Positions 41,405 through 50,846 of a DNA stretch of 64,000 nucleotides are shown piece by piece. The notes under the pieces were generated by a model. It had not been told where the DNA came from, made no database searches, and saw only the letters and a program-made list of their open reading frames with translations. The first letter of the stretch is position 1. Every line of letters begins with the position of its first letter. Source of the stretch: Nothophaeocryptopus gaeumannii (taxonomy: Eukaryota > Ascomycota > Dothideomycetes > Mycosphaerellales > Mycosphaerellaceae); the NCBI GenBank assembly GCA_031771865.1, contig JASISA010000027.1, positions 2,170,001 to 2,234,000 on the forward strand, written 5' to 3'. The position numbers and the translations under genes are program-made.

Positions 41405-43187
41405 ATGGCGCCTCATACCGTTGACCTCGAGCCCGTGCGAGCCCAGATTGAGCACTGGATCTTCTTTGACCGACGCGAATACACTGCGATATGCGATAAT
41501 CTACGAACCTACTACGATATTGATATATCTGTCAAGACTCTGAAGAGGAGGCTGAAGCAGTGGGGTGCTCGTATTCGACAGGCTCCTCTACAGGTAGACA
41601 ATGCCCTCAGAGCCCGTATTATTGAGCGTTTCTGGCTGTACTCGTACAAAGATGAGAGGGAAGTTCAGTATCTACAGGCAGATGGCTACAATATCTCCCT
41701 CATACAATATCAGCGGTTGAGGCGTGATATAGGCCTATATAAGAGGTATCCAGCAGAATCTTCTGAAGAGGTGGATGCCGCTATTAGCGAGGCATTGGAC
41801 CATGTGCTTGGGCATGGTGCTGCACAGGACTTTGGATATCGCAAGTTGGCCCAAACTATTCGTGAGAAATGGCACTTCATTGGCAGGTACGCCTTTGTAT
41901 TCATTCACTCAGGCACTCGCACTCGTAGGCTGCACTCGCTGATCACTCGTAGAGACCGCATCTTCCGTATTGCCCGTGCCAAGGTGCCAGCAGCTTTGAG
42001 AGCCGTCGACCTGGTAAACGCAGTAAACCTCGTAGCGTAAGGCCTCAAGCTCGAGGAGCTGATGATGTATACTCTATTGATGCTTTTTGTAAGCTGGCTG
42101 ATTATGGATGCTCGATCTACGCCTGTATCGACGTCTTTTCAAGGAAGATTATCTGGTACTTTGTTGGGCCGCTAGCTAAGACCAAGTTCTCGGTTTTTGC
42201 ACAGTACATCATCACGATCTACAAGGCCGGCCGTATGCCTAATATCATACGATCTGATCAGGGCGTTGAAACTCCAATACTTGCGGACGCACATCTTCTC
42301 CTACGTGAGCACCTTGCTAGCGAACATATCACTTTCAGCGATGCCTTCTGGTATACAACAAGCAAAGGAAATCAGACTATTGAGCACTGGTAGGGCGAGG
42401 CAGCAAAGTCAGTATTCAACCGCTGGAGAGACTATTTCAATCAACTCCGAGAGGAAGGGCATTATAACGCAGCTCTTAAAGCAGATCGTATTGCCTGGCT
42501 CGCAATCTACATCCCCGTAATGAGGTATACAACTGGAGAGTTTGTACACTGCTGGAATACTCATACAATCCGTAAGCACAACGAACAGACAGTTGCTAAG
42601 CATGTAGCTGGAGAGCCCAACAATCTCTACGACTATCCGGAGCTTCACGGCGGTGACTTCTACGGGCATTTACTGGATACTGAAGATCCGGTTTTACAGC
42701 AATGGGTTGACAAGATTGCAGAGTTTGGTAAGTAGCGGTGTGCACACTCGTAACTGCCGGAGCCACTCGTAGCTAGGCACTCGTAGCTGCCCATGTTACT
42801 CGCAGCGGCACTCGTAGCTGCCCATGTCACTCGCAGCGGCACTCGCAGGCTCGCAGGGGATGCTGTAAGCTGGAACTTAGTAGTTCACTCCAGCTGATTC
42901 TATTCGCAGATTTGCTCGCATATCTACCTCCAATATCTCTCGAGTGGTGTAATGATATGCTTCATACTAGCGGCTATCCAATCATGTTTCATGGTGGTGA
43001 GGAATCAGCATTGCCTGGGCCGCAAAAGCTGCATGTTCATGCATACCATCACCTCCGCACTGCAGCGCATGAGTATGTCAACAATGGCGGAGATCTGCCG
43101 GAGTTTGAAACGCCTGCTGCTAGTACACAGAGGCAGCCGAGTGACCGAACCAGAGCAGTATTTGAGGCTGCTGGTCAGCCACTTTAA
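41405..43187 (+). pseudogene. Integrase-core (rve, DDE) transposase, frameshifted and with a nonsense codon
   Basis: Exons 41405-41886, 41953-42727 and 42910-43187. The N-terminus (IEHWIFFDRREYTAICDNLR, then VKTLKRRLKQWGAR) is a helix-turn-helix region like the Clr5-type domain. The integrase core has D in VYSIDAFCKLADYG (codon 42079), IYACIDVFSRKIIW, D in IRSDQGVE (42256) and E in TIEHW (42382), with 41 residues between the last two. Reading it needs a one-base frame correction near 42003-42015, where the upstream frame (ARAKVPAALRA) gives way to RRPGKRSKPR. TAG at 42391 stands where a second Trp is expected (TIEHW-W). The last exon adds YLPPISLEWCNDMLHTSGYP. Both introns are filled with CACTCG repeats. 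Confidence 0.8.
42728..42909 (+). repeat. Intron of the transposase made of CACTCG repeats
   Basis: This 182-bp intron (GTAAGT...TTCGCAG) has six CACTCG copies between 42745 and 42845. A 31-bp unit beginning CACTCGTAGCTGCCCATGT occurs twice in tandem (42778-42808 and 42809-42839), differing at one position seen by eye. Confidence 0.75.
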
Positions 43188-43217
43188 GGGTATTCAGCGT
43201 TACCTCCTTCTTCAACA

Positions 43218-44962
43218 ATGGATCTTGAGTGGACTAAGTTCTGTGCGCAGTCCAAGAAGCAAGTGATATATCACTGTGATCTTGGCAACGTTTTCCGATG
43301 CCCCTATTGCCTTGTGCACAATCCTCATTACCGAGAAGATGACGGGCCTCTCATATCCTCTCCACTACTAGCAGCACGGCCAGCAGCTACGAGTGCTGCG
43401 AGTGCGCCTACTGGAGCAGCTTCTGGAGCCTCTACGAGTGCTGCGAGTGCGCTTATTGGAGCTGGAGCCTCTAGTACATATACTGGCTTTCAAGGTTTCG
43501 GCACTACCTCTTCGAACCGTGGTAACACCGTTCTTCAGCAGAATAAGAAGTCACACAGCCGCAATATTGGCAACGCTGGTATCGATCCCCTCAGTCCTAA
43601 GGCTTCTACCAACCGCAAGATCTCTCGTCCAGCTGCATCGCCAGCTCCTACGAGTGCGAGTGCGAGTGCACCACTATCTACCTCTTCATCCAAGGGCAGG
43701 GCAAGGGTAAAGCCCAACGCCGAGAGATTCACTTTCGGTGCGAGGCTTTTACAGTGCTTGTCAATATTCGTACGCCGAAGAACAAGAAGCAAAAGGCTTC
43801 AGCGTTGTCAACTCCGGATGTTTGGCACTACGATGAACCGGAGCTTATACAAAGATGGCGACTGGACGGCTTCTTTGATACTTATCAACATATGGTTGAT
43901 ATGCTGCCGAGCCGCAACGAAGACATGCGTAGGAACTGGCTCTATTCTACTGTTATTGTTCCGGCTGCTGGACCAACTTTACAGCAATGGTTGATACACC
44001 CGCATCAAGACTCCTTCCTTTGTGTATCTTTTGATGAGGATACCAACGAACCAATCCGCCCAGCAGACACCAATCTACTATCGGATGACCTCGAAGAGAT
44101 GCTATTGCCATTTCATCGCAGTCCATGGTCAGCATTGAATGCGACAGTCCATATCAAGGTGGTAATTCTCGTCAATCGGGTCAGACGCTGGAATACGAAA
44201 CCAGTCGGCCAACGCGGAATAGCGGATCAGGACGACAGTACTACGAGTCCAGCCAAATCTACTACGAGTGCTGCCAATGCGGATACGAGTGACCCGCTAC
44301 ACAATTCGCCGCCGGCCGCAGTCTTTCGCCGTGCGCAGTTGACTTCTTCAACGTTGGCATACGCGGCTCGCGAGGCTGCTGCGAGTGCTGCTACGAGTAC
44401 TGCTGCGAGTGCTGCTACGAGTATTGCTGCGAGTGCTGCTACGAGTACTGCTGCGAGTGGACACAAACGCCAGGCCAGCAGTGAATTGTCGCCTCCATCA
44501 CCTACTAAAGGCAACGCTAGTCTATCGGTACGTCCTTATCGCATTCCGGCTAGTACAGAGATCATTGATCTAACCAGCGAGGCTAGCGATCAATCAAGCA
44601 GTAGTTTTAGCTTTGACTCGCCGAGTGAATGGTTCGTCAAGAAGGAACCCAAGGCTCCTATTGTTGAAGAAGATTATGAGGTCGTAGAACCAACTCGCGA
44701 TACTTTTTCGGAGAGGCTGGATACTATTATTGAGCAGACGGAGGTGTCGTTGTTTGTTGAGGAGGCTATACAGCAGCAAGTCGCTGCTCCGCTGGAGCAG
44801 GTAGAATCAGTGCCTGTTGCTGAACCAACACCTCCAACAACTGTAGCTGAACCAGCACCTCCAACACTTGCTGAACCAGCCCAGACGGATATCAAGAAGC
44901 CAAGGAAGAAGCTGGTTGTGGAGCCGTCAACGCGGAAGACAAGGTCGATGAAGGGTAATTAA
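43218..44962 (+). CDS. Second protein of the rve element, low complexity, one frameshift
   Basis: From ATG 43218 the frame begins MDLEWTKFCAQSKKQVIYHC and contains a possible zinc-binding C-x2-C-x2-H (FRCPYCLVH). Then comes an Ala/Ser/Thr-rich stretch encoded by CGAGTG repeats. Near 43740-43755 the coding frame changes: KPNAERFTFGA is followed, in another frame, by TVLVNIRTPKNKKQKAS, which stays open to TAA at 44962. The second part has a folded-looking segment (WHYDEPELIQRWRLDGFF, NWLYSTVIVPAAGPTLQQWL) and a second Ala/Ser/Thr stretch near 44380-44460. A Pro/Glu-rich, basic C-terminus follows. No family is recognised. A one-base lesion or an unrecognised intron could explain the frame change. 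It starts 31 bp after the transposase stop. Confidence 0.6.
43390..44459 (+). repeat. CGAGTG copies inside coding sequence
   Basis: Thirteen CGAGTG copies lie in the second protein gene: 43390, 43399, 43435, 43444, 43651, 43657, 43663, 44265, 44286, 44382, 44406, 44430 and 44454. The common unit CTACGAGTGCTGCGAGTG is translated as Thr-Ser-Ala-Ala-Ser. Orientation is opposite to the copies in the transposase leader and introns. Confidence 0.8.
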
Positions 44963-45098
44963 TTTCTTTAGTTGGTAGATATATCTCGTATGTAGGAATG
45001 GAGTTCAGGTTCAGGCACTCGCAGAGTTCAGGTTCAGCACTCGCAGCACTCGTATTTTGACACTGCTATCTAGTACCAAGGTTTGCCGGTAGTCTTGT

Positions 45099-45750
45099 CT
45101 ACAAGCTACTCTCAAAGGCGCCGAGACGAAAGCCCACAAAGCCAGCACGACGAGCAGCCTCCATCTCAGTGTCAAGACTAGACACTTTAGCCTCAATGGC
45201 AACCAAACGAGCCTCCAAATCAGTAACCTTAGTCTTTAGGCTCTCGTTCTCAGCACGCAGACCAGCAGTCTCTCCACTCGCAGCACTCACAGCACTCGCA
45301 GGCCTCGACAAGCACACCACCTTCGTCGACATCCTCCATCTCCTCATCTTCATCTTCATCTTCGTCTTCATCTTCAGCCTTGGCTTCATTGGCAAGGCAG
45401 CCAGACTTTCCATGCCGCTTGCAATAGGCACACGCAAGATCTCCACGGTCTTTGAACACCATACAGGGCTGCGGATTCTTCTTGCACTCGCACCACGGGC
45501 AGGGGATAGAGCGGCTTTGCCTACGAGTGTGTCTGCGAGTAGATTCAAATAGCTACGAGTCAATTAACTCACCTTCATTAGTCTCCATGATACGGCCAGC
45601 CGTATCAAACTTCCGCAAATTGTTCAAAGCTGACTTGCGCTCCTTGCTATTGGTAGACTCGCTGCTGGCTACCCACTCGTTCCATTGATAGTCTTCGACA
45701 TGCCAGAAGTCGGTGGTGGTAGTAGTGGTTGGTTGGCGGAATTGAGACAT
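45099..45750 (-). CDS. Third protein of the rve element: Cys-rich zinc-binding region plus coiled coil
   Basis: Starts at ATG 45750 (MSQFRQPTTTTTTDFWHVED). A first intron (GTTAAT...CTCGTAG, about 45566-45518) joins to a Cys-rich segment: CPWCECKKNPQPC, then GDLACAYCKRHGKSGC, which looks like a small zinc-binding domain. It continues with an acidic run (EDEDEDEDED). A further splice or frame change near 45270 leads to a coiled coil (AGLRAENESLKTKVTDLEAR) ending at 45099. It faces the other two genes of the element. DNA transposons often encode a second DNA-binding protein; that role is inference. The exact second junction is uncertain. Confidence 0.55.
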
Positions 45751-46081
45751 CGCGGCAGTAGTATTCTTGTAGTTTTGACGGGGAGAATGTTGATGTAGCT
45801 AAGATAGTAAGCAAAGGAAAAGAAAGAGTAGATATACGAGTGCTGCGAGTGAAAAGGACAATAGTAGTACTTACAATAGCATCAGTTCAAAATAGCAATA
45901 CGGCCTACGCAGCCTGCTATTGTCCAGCTATGACTGCTTCATAACAACAGCAAGCCGCGCAGGCCGTCTGCGAGTGTGCTGCGAGTGTTTTAGGCGATAG
46001 CGACGCCTGTATAGATGAGAAAGGGCCATATTAGTGTAACTGAGGTTGGTAGATTTGAGGTCAAAGTAACGTGACACTATG

Positions 46082-46119
46082 AAGTTGATATGACCCTTAG
46101 TCATGAACAGGGCTCTGCC
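46082..46119 (-). repeat. Right terminal inverted repeat of the rve element
   Basis: 38 bp, perfect inverted copy of 41282-41319, followed by GTAG at 46120-46123. Confidence 0.95.
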
Positions 46120-46238
46120 GTAGCATCGAGCTCAACTCCTCCAACTGATCAAAACTGGCGTCCATTTTCAGCTTCTGGAAGATCCCTCCATCTTCCGACT
46201 CCGTCTCCCCGCCGCGAGATCAACAGACTCGCCTCATC

Positions 46239-46916
46239 ATGTCTCGAACCCCAGACAAACCGCGTCTAACGCCTCAATTCTGCTTCAATCAAACCGCATT
46301 ACGAGGTGTGCCTTCTCTCTTCTCATCATGAAACCACTCTCCAAGCGCTCACGCTCATACCAAGCTCCTCCGTGAAACAACAGACTTCCTCCGTACATCA
46401 AGAAGCGCCGTCGACGATACCATCTCCCAGAATCTAAACGCCCTAGCTACGCCTGCCTCGCAAGCTTTCGATCCTACTTCCACATCCCAACGAATACCTC
46501 GCCCTGCGGGTTCTCGTCGAGCGTTAGATCATACCGCGTGCCAGACTTTCAAAGACCGTGTACTCTTCCCCACATGGCAAACACGTTCTGATGTCTTGAA
46601 TTACTGCGCCGGCGTTGCTACTAGTCCTGATCCTGATGATCCGGACCATGTGTTAAGAGAGAACGAGGATGCGAGGGCGAGAGAGAGGATAGTGGATGAG
46701 AGACTGGATCCTTATAGTGGGAGATACTTCCCCAAGGAAGTGAGAACAGAGATGTTGGCGGGGCTGGTGAGGAACGAGAGGATGGTGGAGGATATTGTGA
46801 GGAGGAGGACTTGGGGGTTGGTTGGGGAGAGGTGTGAGAATGAAGGAGCTGAGGCTGTGGCGGCGTTGGATGAGTGGAGGAGACGGCAGAGGCGGGATGT
46901 GGTTGCTGGGTCATGA
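46239..46916 (+). CDS. MIX23: Mix23/Cid2 family protein
   Basis: Two exons, 46239-46305 and 46384-46916; 199 aa, with a 78-bp intron (GTGTGC...CAACAG, phase 1). The joined protein reads TPQFCFNQTALRDFLRTSRSA, then VDDTISQNLNALATP. This is the conserved start of the caffeine-induced death protein 2 (Cid2)/Mix23 family. Cys residues at FCF, TACQTF and NYCAGV are positioned as in that group. Yeast Mix23 is a mitochondrial intermembrane-space protein that aids matrix import and is induced by import stress. The rve element ends 119 bp before the start codon, inside what should be promoter or 5' UTR. Confidence 0.87.
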
Positions 46917-47096
46917 GAAAAAGGTGCATGCGCGATGAACAGCTCGGATGGTGCAAAGATGCGAAAGATCGCTGAGTCGAAGAAGCGTGGATTTTCTGAA
47001 CGGACATGTACGGAGACAAGATTCGAGTTTGATCACTCGGAGTCGAGTCGACTCTGCGCTGAGTACCCCGTCACCATTGCCCGCAGATACAGGACA

Positions 47097-47985
47097 TCAC
47101 CCATCTCCACCCTCGGGTAGAAAGATGACGGCGGTGCGAATAAGAGATAGACGCCGGAACAAGGATCTCACCTCATTTTTCAACGTCCAAATCACCGTCA
47201 ATCCGACTGGCGGCTTCCTATCCTTCAGCCTCTTGGCTGCTTGTTTCCTGCGCTTTCCAAGCGTGCTGTTCCCACCGCACCTCACTCCAATATGGAAGGC
47301 AAAGCTTGGCTGATCCCTCTTCCTCCCATCCCGCAGAGCACCTACCAGCTTGTTCGCATGCTCCTCCGCTCGACTTCCTTTGGCAAATGTCGCGAGAAAG
47401 AGGTCATCTAAAGCTTTCTCCCACGGTCCGATCTCCCTTGCACGCATACCACTGACAAAGTAGTATTCCACATTCAGCTCATCGGATCGCTTCGAAGGGT
47501 CATCGAGTCGACTGAGCCACTTGCGAACGTCGACTGTGTTCTTTGGATGACGAAAATCACGGAGCTTGATCTCGATTGTCAATTTCCCCAGCCCATCCTC
47601 CATCTTGCCACCCTTTTTCTTCAAGACACCTACACCCCTGTCCAAGAGCCCATCCAAGAAGTCACAGATACCCTCAAACTTGAAATCGAACACGAAGGCT
47701 CTGAGATTGTAGACGGCTTGGCTGAGAAGCTCTACATGGATCTGTTTGCTGACACAGCCGAGAGCCGCGGGGGCAATGGTGGCGTTTCTTCTTTTACTCG
47801 GCGTGGCCAGGCGTGGAGCGTAGGACTGCTGAGTAGATCAGATTGCGGATCTCTGCCGGCAAGTCGAGGAAGAACCACTTCGTTCGATATTTGTGCCGTG
47901 AGACGTCGGGCTCGATGATGTTGGTGGCACGGTTCTTCCTCGCCTGTGTTGTTTCAGCTACCGCCTTGCTGCTTTCTATGGTCAT
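47097..47985 (-). CDS. DLPAEIR-type (F-box-like) protein of unknown function with an apparent frameshift
   Basis: The N-terminal frame from ATG 47985 has WFFLDLPAEIRNLIYSAVLR, the hallmark of a large family of Dothideomycete proteins with a short F-box-like motif. It stops at TAA 47794-47796. The next frame then carries the expected continuation, ATIAPAALGCVSKQIHVELL and AVYNLRAFVFDFKFEGICDF, and stays open to 47097. The two parts together give about 295 aa. The break falls near an A/G-rich run (AAAAGAAGAAA) around 47784-47796. No intron can be fitted there. The lesion may be real (pseudogene) or a sequencing error. The function of the family is unknown. Confidence 0.6.
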
Positions 47986-48203
47986 CAGTCACCATGCTGT
48001 CAGCTTCGCCGGCTGTCTGTAGAAGGTGGTTGTTTGTGAGAGATGAGCTGAGAACGAGAAGAAGAAGGCAAATCCCACCCTGGCGGCCTAGACACTTGCA
48101 TGACGCGTGACGCGCTCGCCACGACTCATATGCGTTTTGGGAAGGAGCGAAGAGGAAGGCGCGCTGAGGAGGTGCGATTTGGCAGAAGGAGCTAGGGAAA
48201 TTC

Positions 48204-50846
48204 TCAGTAATCCTCCTCGTCGTCTCCAATCAGCTTCGCGTAGTCCTCCACGCTCGCAAACGTCGGCAGCGACTTGAGCTTCTTCTTCTCTTGCCTCTTC
48301 TTCTTATTCCTTGCCGTCTTGTCTTCCGGCTCTTCTTCCGACTCGTCCTCTCCCAGTGCCATCGGGACATCATCGTCGTCGCCCAGCATCGCATCATCAT
48401 CACTCTCCAGTTCTGGCATATCACCCAGCTCATCAACTTCCTCATCCTCGCCTTCCCCTTCCCCAAAGCCGTCCATCTCCGCAAAAGCGTCCTCTTCGCC
48501 TTCTTCACCATCACCACCAAGATCAATGCCAGCTTCAGAGCCTTCATCGCCACTGTCAGAGTACGCGCTTTCAAGGTCGCCCATGCTGAGATCGTCGTCC
48601 TCATCAGGTCCTTCGACCTCAGGTCTCGAATTCGCGATAGCTTGCCAAATCTCATCCTCGCCCTCTTCATCGCTCTCGTCCTCGTCGCGTTCCCTCTTCT
48701 CCTTCTTGTCAGCCTTGCGCTTGTTGTTTCCAGCCGCGTTGAAGTAATTGTGAAAGAAGACCTGGTCGGCAGCAACATCTTCTACTTTCTTTGCCCAGAA
48801 CTGTTCGGAGTTGAGCGGCGCACTCCTCGCGGCCTCTCCAGGTTTAACCAACATGTCAGCAGCCTTGCTCCCTGCCAGAGGCTGCATGATCGAGCTGCCA
48901 TGGACCTTGTCCTGCTTGGTCTTTGGATTGCGATATACAAAGCGATCCAGGAAGTGCATGAGTGTGTGTTGGGTGGGGTCTGGCTTGGGTGGCATCTGCT
49001 TCGTGCCACAGACGGCCTCTGCAAAGAGTGCCAAAGAGGGATGGAAATGTTGTAGCAGCGGAAGTATATCCCAAAGACAGGTTCTTTCGGCCCTGGCGTG
49101 CTCTGGATTCCGCTTTCGGGGATCGTACAAGACCTTCCTCTCAGATGGCAAAGTGTCGCCTTCATTAGGATTGGGTCCATCCTCTGGCGCGTCCACAAAA
49201 TGTTCTTCCTCGTCCTCATCATGTACTTCCGGCTCGGTCAGCATCTTTCGTATACTTGGGAAGGTGCTCTCCAATTCGCTAATGAGGAACAGCACGCCAC
49301 AAGCGAAAGGCGCCTCGTGCATGGTGATGATCTGCAGCAGTCGCTTGACAAATGCCTGCACTCGCTTTGCGTTCAGGTCGGCCTTCAAACTCTTGTAGAG
49401 CAAGTTCAGGTACATGACCTGCTTGCTGCTTGTAAATAGCCGGGGGTCCAAAAGGCTCCCATACAGGGTTCGATAGAATCGCTCCGCGCCAGTATGCCTC
49501 CTTGACGAGATCTGCTGAAGAAGCATGAGTGCTTGGATGCTAGTGTTGAAGTTGGCGGAATGTGCAACACGGAAGACAGTGTCCAGTTGCTTTTCGAACG
49601 TTGGATCGCTGGTGTCGGCGAATGGGAATGCGCGATTGACGCCAGCAAGAACTTGCGATATCATCTTGTCATGAAGCTGCACTGCAGACTCATCGCTTCT
49701 CTCCTCTGCTTTTCGCTTCTTTGCCGCCATCTTGCCAGCCTTGCCACCTCCACCTTGCGGCTTTCCCTGCGAATTTTGCTTGATGGCAGGTTCCTTTTTC
49801 TCGGTAGGCTTCAGAAGCTGGACGAACAAGCTGAAAAAGATCTCAAGGAGCCTGTTAGCCAAACCCTCATCCTTCTGACTCAGGATCGTTTGGTTGAGTG
49901 TGATGATCGCGTAGTACTTCGCATGGTCGCTCTGCCCAGGTTTGAAGAGGCAGTCCGCTTCCACGCTGTTCGTCACTATCATCTTCATTGCCGGGTGTGT
50001 ATTCTCCAGCTGCAGCAAAAGATACGATGCTCGCGAAGCGACCTTGCGCTCAGTGTCTCCCAGCTTGTTCACTAGCAACCGCAACAGATTCTCCTCTTGC
50101 TCCGGCTTGTCTTTTAACAGCTCCCAGATGTATGTGATGGCTCTTTGTCGCGAGTATTCAATCTCATCGTTGCACCAGGTCTCGAGAATTCCCAGCAGCT
50201 CGAAATACTTCTTCTTCAACCAATCCTCAAATGCCCAAATGACGAGATGAAATTTTTCCAGCCTACCCGGTAAAGGATCCCCACTGCTCCATCTCACGCT
50301 CTTGCCTTGGAGCGCACTGAGCAGACCAGGCTGCTTGCTGAATGCTCGCAGCTTGCGATCGCCTGGCAGCACCACACCTTGTCCTAGCAAATCCTTTAAC
50401 GCAGCCACGGCCATAAGCGCCTGATTCCTGCTCTTCTTCTTCGAAAGCCCCAGCAAATTGTCGAACGCCTTCATGGTATGTAGCGGCGACTCTTGGACCA
50501 AAAGTGTGAGCGCAGAAACCTTGTCCTCCAGCGTTCCAGACGACATAATCGTAGACAAGAACTTGTGCGACGATGATCCCGTGAGATGATTGTCATTGTA
50601 GTCCTTGTTCTCGGCTTCGAGGAGAGCATCCGAATATCGGTGTAGCTCGTCGATAGTCTGTTGCGGCGGCAGGGTCGTCACATCTTTCGTCTCGAGCGGT
50701 GGCAGTTCTGCAGAGTGCCAGTCAGGCCTGGCCTGAAAGAGCAGGGCTGGCTTTTCTTCCTTCTCCCTTCTTTTGCTGCCATGATCCGGCTTGAATTTCT
50801 TCTGTGGCCGTATGTCATGGTCGAATGACTTTCTTTTGGCGCTCAT
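48204..50846 (-). CDS. MAK21: Ribosome biogenesis factor Mak21/Noc1 (CBF/MAK21 domain)
   Basis: Single exon, 880 aa; the first in-frame ATG is 50846 (MSAKRKSFDHDIRPQKKFK). HEAT-like helices include FHLVIWAFEDWLKKKYFELL and SRQRAITYIWELLKDKPEQE. The CBF/Mak21 domain covers about 430-640 (FNTSIQALMLLQQISS, ERFYRTLYGSLLDPRL, EAPFACGVLFLISELE). The C-terminus is extremely acidic (about 700-850), ending RNKKKRQEKKKLKSLPTF...GDDEEDY. Mak21/Noc1 pairs with Noc2 on early pre-60S particles in the nucleolus. Length and domain order fit the family. Confidence 0.92.
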   Translation of the reverse strand: MSAKRKSFDHDIRPQKKFKPDHGSKRREKEEKPALLFQARPDWHSAELPPLETKDVTTLPPQQTIDELHRYSDALLEAENKDYNDNHLTGSSSHKFLSTIMSSGTLEDKVSALTLLVQESPLHTMKAFDNLLGLSKKKSRNQALMAVAALKDLLGQGVVLPGDRKLRAFSKQPGLLSALQGKSVRWSSGDPLPGRLEKFHLVIWAFEDWLKKKYFELLGILETWCNDEIEYSRQRAITYIWELLKDKPEQEENLLRLLVNKLGDTERKVASRASYLLLQLENTHPAMKMIVTNSVEADCLFKPGQSDHAKYYAIITLNQTILSQKDEGLANRLLEIFFSLFVQLLKPTEKKEPAIKQNSQGKPQGGGGKAGKMAAKKRKAEERSDESAVQLHDKMISQVLAGVNRAFPFADTSDPTFEKQLDTVFRVAHSANFNTSIQALMLLQQISSRRHTGAERFYRTLYGSLLDPRLFTSSKQVMYLNLLYKSLKADLNAKRVQAFVKRLLQIITMHEAPFACGVLFLISELESTFPSIRKMLTEPEVHDEDEEEHFVDAPEDGPNPNEGDTLPSERKVLYDPRKRNPEHARAERTCLWDILPLLQHFHPSLALFAEAVCGTKQMPPKPDPTQHTLMHFLDRFVYRNPKTKQDKVHGSSIMQPLAGSKAADMLVKPGEAARSAPLNSEQFWAKKVEDVAADQVFFHNYFNAAGNNKRKADKKEKRERDEDESDEEGEDEIWQAIANSRPEVEGPDEDDDLSMGDLESAYSDSGDEGSEAGIDLGGDGEEGEEDAFAEMDGFGEGEGEDEEVDELGDMPELESDDDAMLGDDDDVPMALGEDESEEEPEDKTARNKKKRQEKKKLKSLPTFASVEDYAKLIGDDEEDY

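Larger units (their letters stand above)
41282..46119 (+). mobile_element. 4.84-kb DNA transposon with integrase-core (rve) transposase
   Basis: The element is bounded by perfect 38-bp inverted repeats starting GGCAGAGCCCTGTTCATGAC. GTAG lies immediately outside both ends (41278-41281 and 46120-46123), a candidate 4-bp target duplication. Inside are three coding units: a transposase with an integrase-core DDE domain (plus), a low-complexity protein (plus), and a zinc-finger/coiled-coil protein (minus). About 38 copies of CACTCG or CGAGTG are scattered throughout. The superfamily is not certain. Eukaryotic transposons with rve-type transposases include Ginger and IS3EU groups, but the end sequence fits neither clearly. 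Coding lesions suggest this copy is inactive. Confidence 0.9.

Noticed and set aside
41282..46119. CACTCG repeats considered as a CRISPR array or centromeric satellite
   Set aside because: Spacing is irregular, orientation is mixed, copies lie within exons, and the host is a eukaryote; they are confined to one transposon.
41282..46119. The element considered as a gypsy-type retrotransposon because of the rve domain
   Set aside because: No reverse transcriptase, RNase H or protease is visible, and the ends are inverted, not direct, repeats.
48230..49055. Long open frames on both strands inside MAK21
   Set aside because: They arise from the acidic and basic low-complexity region of MAK21 read in other frames (poly-Ser, poly-Arg).
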